Assembly (NCBI GenBank): GCA_915070155.1
Contig: CAJZFK010000021.1
Location: forward strand, 1-9,674
Direction of reading: 5' to 3'
DNA: 9,674 nucleotides
Source: an uncultured Candidatus Saccharibacteria bacterium
GTDB taxonomy: Bacteria > Patescibacteriota > Saccharimonadia > Saccharimonadales > Saccharimonadaceae
A model generated the notes under the pieces. The model made no database searches, was not told the DNA's origin, and saw only the letters and a program-made list of their open reading frames with translations. The position numbers and the translations under genes are program-made. Below, one piece after another: positions 6,720 through 9,674 of this stretch (position 1 is its first letter; every line of letters begins with the position of its first letter).

Positions 6720-7244
6720 TTAAGCAGTAGCTTTGGCTTCGATGCCGTCCAAAAGTCCGTGCAAATTGCCGCCAAGCGCGTTGACTGTGTCGTGTACTGG
6801 TGATAGCAATTGTGATACCACTTGAGCAACGAGCTGGTCTTTGCTTGGTAGGCCTGCCAATGCTTTAACGTCAGCTTCGCTAATTGCCAAGCCTTCGCCT
6901 GAGAAGCCACCTGCAAGTTGTAATGCTGGATGTGTTTTTGCAAACGTGTCCAATACCTTTGCTGGCATAACTTCATCTTCGCTACTTACAGCGTAAACCA
7001 ATTGACCAACCAATAAGCTGGTGTCGGTTTCTTTGTAAGTATCGATTTCCTGAAGAGCTACGCGTACCAAGCGGTTTTTAACAACCTTGATGGTAACGCC
7101 CGCTTCGCGAGCTGCCTTGCGTAGTTCTTGTAGGTCGGCAACGGTAAGGGTTTGATATCGAGCAAAAGCCGTACCCTTAGCGTCTTTTAATAGCTCTGTC
7201 AGTTCAGCAACCAAAGTTTGTTTTTTATCGCGTGAAATTGCCAT
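6720..7244 (-). CDS. rplJ: 50S ribosomal protein L10
   Basis: L10 anchors the L12 dimers to 23S rRNA at the stalk base and is the usual autoregulator of this operon through its own mRNA leader. The product is 174 aa, typical of the family. The N-terminal RNA-binding domain is recognisable (MAISRDKKQTLVAELTELLKDAKGTAFARYQTLTVADLQELRKAAREAGV, then KVVKNRLVRVAL at about 53-64), including the hallmark KNRL. The C-terminal helix (LVAQVVSQLLSPVHDTVNALGGNLHGLLDGIEAK) is the L12-docking helix. AAAGGA precedes ATG by about five bases. A leader of about 187 nt with attenuator features lies upstream. Confidence 0.97.
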   Translation of the reverse strand: MAISRDKKQTLVAELTELLKDAKGTAFARYQTLTVADLQELRKAAREAGVTIKVVKNRLVRVALQEIDTYKETDTSLLVGQLVYAVSSEDEVMPAKVLDTFAKTHPALQLAGGFSGEGLAISEADVKALAGLPSKDQLVAQVVSQLLSPVHDTVNALGGNLHGLLDGIEAKATA

Positions 7245-7305
7245 AAAAATCCTTTCTTTGATTGAGTTAATTTGTTATGTGCCAATTTGTTAACGTGCGG
7301 TAATG

Positions 7306-7428
7306 GAGAATCAAAAAACGTCTTTGATTCTCGCACTACCAAAGACGTCAAATAAAACTGTTAGTTTCATCCCTCGGTGGCATTTTTACATCTGTTTTTC
7401 ATACAAATCGCCACTGTCTTTGGTAATG
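7306..7428 (-). ncRNA. Ribosomal protein L10 leader (autoregulatory attenuator)
   Basis: On the minus strand the leader contains a 13-bp closing helix P1 (7428-7416 with 7346-7334, one G-U). Inside it is a GUGGC/GCCAC helix (7414-7410 with 7381-7377) capped by AUUUGU/ACAGAU (7408-7403 with 7395-7390) and followed by the CCGAGG motif at 7377-7372, as I recall from L10 leaders, where it forms part of a kink-turn mimic of the 23S rRNA site. The 3' arm of P1 overlaps the 5' arm of a terminator hairpin at 7348-7313. A third stem (7332-7323 with 7315-7306) overlaps the terminator's other arm. P1 plus this third stem is the read-through fold, and the terminator is the alternative. L10(L12)4 binding presumably shifts the balance; which state it favours is not decided by the sequence. 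Confidence 0.82.
7313..7348 (-). terminator. Leader-internal intrinsic terminator of rplJL
   Basis: A nine-base-pair stem ACGTCTTTG/CAAAGACGT (7348-7340 with 7326-7318), with a 13-base loop, runs directly into six U residues (7318-7313). It stands 69 bases before the rplJ start and is mutually exclusive with the P1 helix and with the downstream stem. It would also attenuate read-through from whiB. Confidence 0.8.
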
Positions 7429-7437
7429 TTCCAGACC

Positions 7438-7466
7438 ATTGTAGCAGAAATGACAACGAAAAACAA
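7438..7466 (-). promoter_or_regulatory. Promoter of rplJ-rplL
   Basis: TTGTTT at 7466-7461, a 17-base spacer, and TACAAT at 7443-7438 preceded by TGC make a -35/extended -10 promoter. Predicted +1 is 7431, three bases before the first paired base of the L10 leader, which independently supports the leader model. Confidence 0.65.
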
Positions 7467-7478
7467 GAGTTATGGTGA

Positions 7479-7805
7479 TTATTTTCCAGCCGATTCAATC
7501 GCCTTATTTATTGCATTTTCACCTAATCGTAATATTCTTCTGCGTTGAACGACAGTTGTGCCTCCCCACACGCCATATTCTGCAGATTCTGGGTGGCGGA
7601 GCGCATATTCTAAGCATTGTTTTAATACTGGACATTTTCGGCACATATCTATGGCAGCTTCCGCGGCTTCTGTCTTTCTGGCACCTCTTAAATCTTGGTC
7701 TGGAACATTTGGGTTTATTTGGAAAAACAAGCGATCAGCTTCTTTGGCGGACAGTTCCGCGCATTTAGCGCCTTCTAATAGACTCTCGTTATTTAATTCT
7801 GACAT
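7479..7805 (-). CDS. WhiB-family iron-sulfur transcriptional regulator
   Basis: WhiB-like proteins bind a 4Fe-4S cluster, usually act with the housekeeping sigma factor, and are best known from Actinobacteria, where they control development and stress responses. The 108-aa product has the signature cysteines C15, C55, C58 and C64 (CRKC then X5 then C). It also has GVWGG at 78-82, the family's conserved turn, followed by a basic patch VVQRRRILR for DNA contact. The start is ATG at 7805 (MSELNNES). The frame extends upstream only to a TTG at 7862, and a promoter overlaps that extension. There is no Shine-Dalgarno sequence; a -35/-10 pair places +1 at or next to the ATG. No terminator separates it from the rplJ leader. 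The particular WhiB subgroup and its targets cannot be told from sequence alone. Confidence 0.93.
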   Translation of the reverse strand: MSELNNESLLEGAKCAELSAKEADRLFFQINPNVPDQDLRGARKTEAAEAAIDMCRKCPVLKQCLEYALRHPESAEYGVWGGTTVVQRRRILRLGENAINKAIESAGK

Positions 7806-7812
7806 ATTTGTT

Positions 7813-7841
7813 ATTTTACAATAATAACGTAATAAAATCAA
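7813..7841 (-). promoter_or_regulatory. whiB promoter placed on the start codon
   Basis: TTGATT at 7841-7836, a 17-base spacer, and TAAAAT at 7818-7813 form a good promoter. Predicted +1 is 7806, one base before ATG. The bases between box and start (AACAAAT) contain no ribosome-binding site, so the mRNA is predicted to be leaderless. Confidence 0.6.
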
Positions 7842-7865
7842 TAGGTTTCTAGGTCTAATCAAAGA

Positions 7866-7889
7866 GAAAACCCGCTCCGTAGAGCGGGT
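7866..7889 (-). terminator. Intrinsic terminator of the adhesin gene
   Basis: A perfect eight-base-pair stem, ACCCGCTC/GAGCGGGT, around a four-base loop is followed by TTTTCTCTTT on the minus strand. It separates the adhesin transcript from the whiB promoter. Confidence 0.8.
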
Positions 7890-7927
7890 GTAGAACCTCC
7901 TAACTTTTTTCTGTATCTGTATGTTCT

Positions 7928-7966
7928 GTCGAGGGGTGCTAGTCGATTAAACTAACACCCCTCGAC
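7928..7966 (-). other. Strong hairpin just after the adhesin stop codon
   Basis: GTCGAGGGGTG and its exact complement form an 11-base-pair stem, with a further TAGT/ACTA pairing inside, beginning 9 bases after the TAA. No U-tract follows. It is G+C-rich like the adhesin gene and probably moved with it. It could be a 3'-end stabiliser or the remnant of an original terminator; the working terminator lies further on at 7889. Confidence 0.6.
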
Positions 7967-7974
7967 GAGAAGGG

Positions 7975-9540
7975 TTACCTCTCCGAGCGTGCCGTCTGAC
8001 GACGACGCGCCCAAAGGGCAATGCCTCCGATGGCCGCTAGCGCAATCGCGCCGGCGATCGCACTCCCAGTAGCGCCAGTGACCGCCAGCTTCTTGTGCTG
8101 GGGTGCTGGTGTGGGGGTAGCCGAGGGCGTAGGCTCCTTATACCGTTCAATAACGGGAGTGGGGAGCGGCACGGGTTTGCGTGTAGGCGTCGTGCTCGGA
8201 CTCGGAGTCGGTGTTACCGACGGGGTCGTGCTCGGCGTGGGCGTCGACGGTGTTGAGCTCGGTTCCGGGGTTGGAGTCGGAGTCGGCGTCACCGACGGGC
8301 TCGGTTCTGGTGTGGGTGTCGACGGGCTCGGTTCCGGAGTTGGAGTCGGCGTTGGGCGGGTATCGTAACCCGCGTCGCCGCCAGACTCACGTCGAACAAT
8401 CCGGGCACTCACGCCCCAGGACTTATCCTGGGAAGTGATAGCGGCGGAGTCAGTCCACGGACCGGGGTCCGTGGCGCTGACGTTAATGTTCAGCTCAACG
8501 CGAGCTTTTTCGCCCTGATTTAGCTGAATATTGAGAGTTGCCTTGTCGTCGGTACAGCTGACGATATCAGGTTCCTCAAACCGGACATACTGGGGTTGCC
8601 CCCAGTTACCGGCCGAGAAGTAGACTCCAACCCGCCCATTGAGCAGGCTGCTGCAGACGAACTTCTGACCCGGAGAGGTCAGTGTGTCTGTTACGACAAA
8701 CTGCTGGCTGTCCTGGGTCGCGGTCGGGAGCACGATTGTGACGTGCTGCCGCTCCTTGTCGACGGATCCCCACTTAGAGGGGTTTTTTCCGATGACGGAA
8801 CACCCGTCGCAGGTGCCCACTCGGATGGTCGTCCTGCGAACAGTACCACCAACGTCCCACTTCAGTTCTCGGGTTTCCCCCGGAATAAGAGAACTACTCA
8901 TGTGGACGCGCCACCACGCCGAGGCGTGGAAGTTCACTCGTCCGGGCACCTCCACAGCATCGGTCAGTTTGATCGACACAGTGTGGTCGGCAGAGTATGT
9001 GGCGTACCCAATGACGATCCCCTCTGGGGTTGTCATCGGAATCGGTGCGAAATCCGCGTCCGTGCCGAGTTCGCTCGGCACGGAAATGGAGATAGTATCA
9101 CCATTGCAGTGACCCTCTTTGAGGGTCAGGTTCACGGAAAACTCCACCGCCTCGTAGGCGGTGACTTCGGGCGAACCGTCCGAAGTCTTGAAATCCGTCT
9201 GAATTTCCTCGGCTGAAATCGGTCGAGGAGTACAGTTGCTGTCGGTGGTTGCCGCCGTGGCGACACTACCGCCAGACGACGACTGCTCAATGTTAGCAGT
9301 GCTGCTCGACTGAGCCTCGCCAGCGACACCAGACGAAGACTGAGTCTCGTTGCCGGTATCTGCTACTGTGGTAGTAACACCAGACGACTGGGCTTCGGCA
9401 ACAATACCAGACGAGGACTGAGCCTCGGCTGCTGACTGTGCCTCGTCGGCGCGTGACATCCCTCCGAAGAGGAACGCCATGAACAACGCTGCGAGGATTG
9501 CCAGGATAGGCACCCTCAATGGGGTCTTACGGTGATTCAT
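7975..9540 (-). CDS. Secreted Ig-like adhesin with LAVTG sorting signal
   Basis: The 521-aa product is a modular surface protein. A signal peptide covers 1-31 (basic MNHRKTPLR, hydrophobic VPILAILAALFMAFLF, likely cut after SRA31). Residues 32-92 carry six EAQSS-like repeats. Two beta-rich modules at about 103-240 and 241-390 resemble Ig-like adhesin domains of Gram-positive surface proteins (note FVVTDTLTSPGQKFVC, 281-296); six cysteines (103, 145, 244, 247, 296, 329) could form three disulfides. A Pro/Thr/Ser stalk (396-480) precedes LAVTG (485-489), a hydrophobic segment (490-510) and an Arg-rich tail, the layout of a sortase substrate. LAxTG is typical of actinobacterial class E sortases. 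The gene is far richer in G+C than its neighbours and uses G/C-ending codons, suggesting transfer. GAAGGG precedes the ATG. Ligand and sortase are unknown; none lies here. Confidence 0.9.
   Translation of the reverse strand: MNHRKTPLRVPILAILAALFMAFLFGGMSRADEAQSAAEAQSSSGIVAEAQSSGVTTTVADTGNETQSSSGVAGEAQSSSTANIEQSSSGGSVATAATTDSNCTPRPISAEEIQTDFKTSDGSPEVTAYEAVEFSVNLTLKEGHCNGDTISISVPSELGTDADFAPIPMTTPEGIVIGYATYSADHTVSIKLTDAVEVPGRVNFHASAWWRVHMSSSLIPGETRELKWDVGGTVRRTTIRVGTCDGCSVIGKNPSKWGSVDKERQHVTIVLPTATQDSQQFVVTDTLTSPGQKFVCSSLLNGRVGVYFSAGNWGQPQYVRFEEPDIVSCTDDKATLNIQLNQGEKARVELNINVSATDPGPWTDSAAITSQDKSWGVSARIVRRESGGDAGYDTRPTPTPTPEPSPSTPTPEPSPSVTPTPTPTPEPSSTPSTPTPSTTPSVTPTPSPSTTPTRKPVPLPTPVIERYKEPTPSATPTPAPQHKKLAVTGATGSAIAGAIALAAIGGIALWARRRQTARSER
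8140..8355 (-). repeat. Pro/Thr/Ser-coding repeat tract (stalk)
   Basis: This tract encodes TPTP, EPSPS and STTPS units. A 24-base unit at 8326-8349 recurs at 8257-8280 with a single difference, a 69-base (23-codon) period. Such near-identical in-frame repeats can change copy number and thus stalk length. Confidence 0.75.
9264..9447 (-). repeat. EAQSS peptide repeats, six degenerate copies
   Basis: Between the signal peptide and the first folded module the frame encodes EAQSAA, EAQSSSG, EAQSSG, ETQSSSG, EAQSSST and EQSSSG, with spacers of varying length. The run is Ser-rich and probably disordered, a plausible O-glycosylation or spacer region. Confidence 0.8.
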
Positions 9541-9595
9541 TTCACCATCATCCCTTCTCTTGTGAGCAATAAGATACAGATGTTAAGGTTCTTTT

Positions 9596-9647
9596 GTCCA
9601 GCTAGGCTGGAAATCAAGAAACTCTCGAACATCAGTACCTAGTGGAC
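9596..9647 (-). promoter_or_regulatory. Structured 5' leader of the adhesin mRNA with alternative helices
   Basis: From the predicted +1 (9647) the RNA starts GUCCACUAGG, which can pair with CCUAGCUGGAC (9606-9596) as a 5+4-bp helix. This encloses a six-bp hairpin (9628-9623 with 9619-9614, one G-U). The same 3' arm can instead form a local six-bp hairpin TCCAGC/GCTGGA (9611-9606 with 9602-9597). The two folds exclude each other. Confidence 0.4.
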
Positions 9648-9653
9648 TTTACT

Positions 9654-9662
9654 ATTTTATCA
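9654..9662 (-). promoter_or_regulatory. Extended -10 promoter of the adhesin gene
   Basis: TGATAAAAT (hexamer 9659-9654) lies in A+T-rich DNA at the edge of the G+C-rich island. Predicted +1 is near 9647, giving a leader of about 107 nt. The -35 region runs off the window and cannot be judged. The A+T-rich character suggests a promoter native to the recipient genome. Confidence 0.5.
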
Positions 9663-9674
9663 TAAAAAATGAAA

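Noticed and set aside
7806..7862. Longer N-terminus of WhiB from a TTG
   Set aside because: The added residues are not WhiB-like and the whiB -35/-10 promoter lies inside the extension.
8140..8355. CRISPR-like repetition in the G+C-rich tract
   Set aside because: The repeats are in-frame Pro/Thr/Ser codons with no constant repeat-spacer alternation.
8596..9216. A 206-codon open frame on the plus strand opposite the adhesin
   Set aside because: It lies wholly antisense to a well-supported gene; high G+C composition lowers stop frequency, and the translation shows no domain, signal or ribosome-binding site.
9540..9553. Four-codon frame MMVK overlapping the adhesin start
   Set aside because: The GAAGGG directly abuts its first ATG, too close to initiate there, and the same bases are well explained as the ribosome-binding region of the adhesin.
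7911..9579. Inverted 8-mers CTGTATCT (7911-7918) and AGATACAG (9572-9579) flanking the adhesin, as possible mobile-element ends
   Set aside because: Eight bases is too short, they are not at clear junctions, no target duplication is seen and there is no transposase or integrase in the window.

Overview
The window looks like a chromosomal segment of a Candidate Phyla Radiation bacterium, most likely a Saccharibacterium (TM7). This is inferred from protein character, not from a database search. The backbone is A+T-rich. It carries a WhiB-type iron-sulfur regulator, a DnaX without the usual zinc module, a coiled-coil/beta protein of a type I associate with Patescibacteria, and a DUF2797-type protein. 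TAA, TAG and TGA all serve as stops, so the genetic code appears standard. Every gene is on the minus strand, so transcription runs from right to left.

In order of transcription: (1) 9662-7866, a G+C-rich island encoding a secreted, Ser- and Pro/Thr-rich, Ig-like adhesin with an actinobacterial-type LAVTG sorting signal. It has its own extended -10 promoter, a structured 5' leader, a 3' hairpin and an intrinsic terminator. (2) 7841-7479, whiB with a promoter placed almost on its start codon. (3) 7466-6215, the ribosomal stalk operon rplJ-rplL, with a promoter, an L10-leader attenuator and a strong terminator. (4) 6099-4630, a two-gene unit: a 171-aa conserved protein and a DUF2797/GIY-YIG-like protein. 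(5) 4593-4226, an 80-aa protein of unknown function behind a consensus -35 and a hairpin leader. (6) 4184-3777, a 130-aa unknown with a predicted leaderless mRNA. (7) 3762 to the left edge, the replication pair dnaX-dnaB, overlapping by one base, followed by a GT-C-like polytopic membrane protein that runs off the window.

The genes fall into core replication (clamp-loader ATPase and replicative helicase), core translation (the L10/L12 stalk with feedback attenuation), and surface or host-interaction functions (the adhesin and perhaps the membrane glycosyltransferase). The most interesting points are: an adhesin whose composition and sorting motif suggest transfer from an actinobacterium, the phylum that hosts many known Saccharibacteria; a recurring promoter layout with the -10 box 6-7 nt from the start codon, predicting leaderless mRNAs; a fully traceable two-state L10 leader; and a zinc-less dnaX with an in-frame A8 slippery tract that could yield a shorter gamma-like product.
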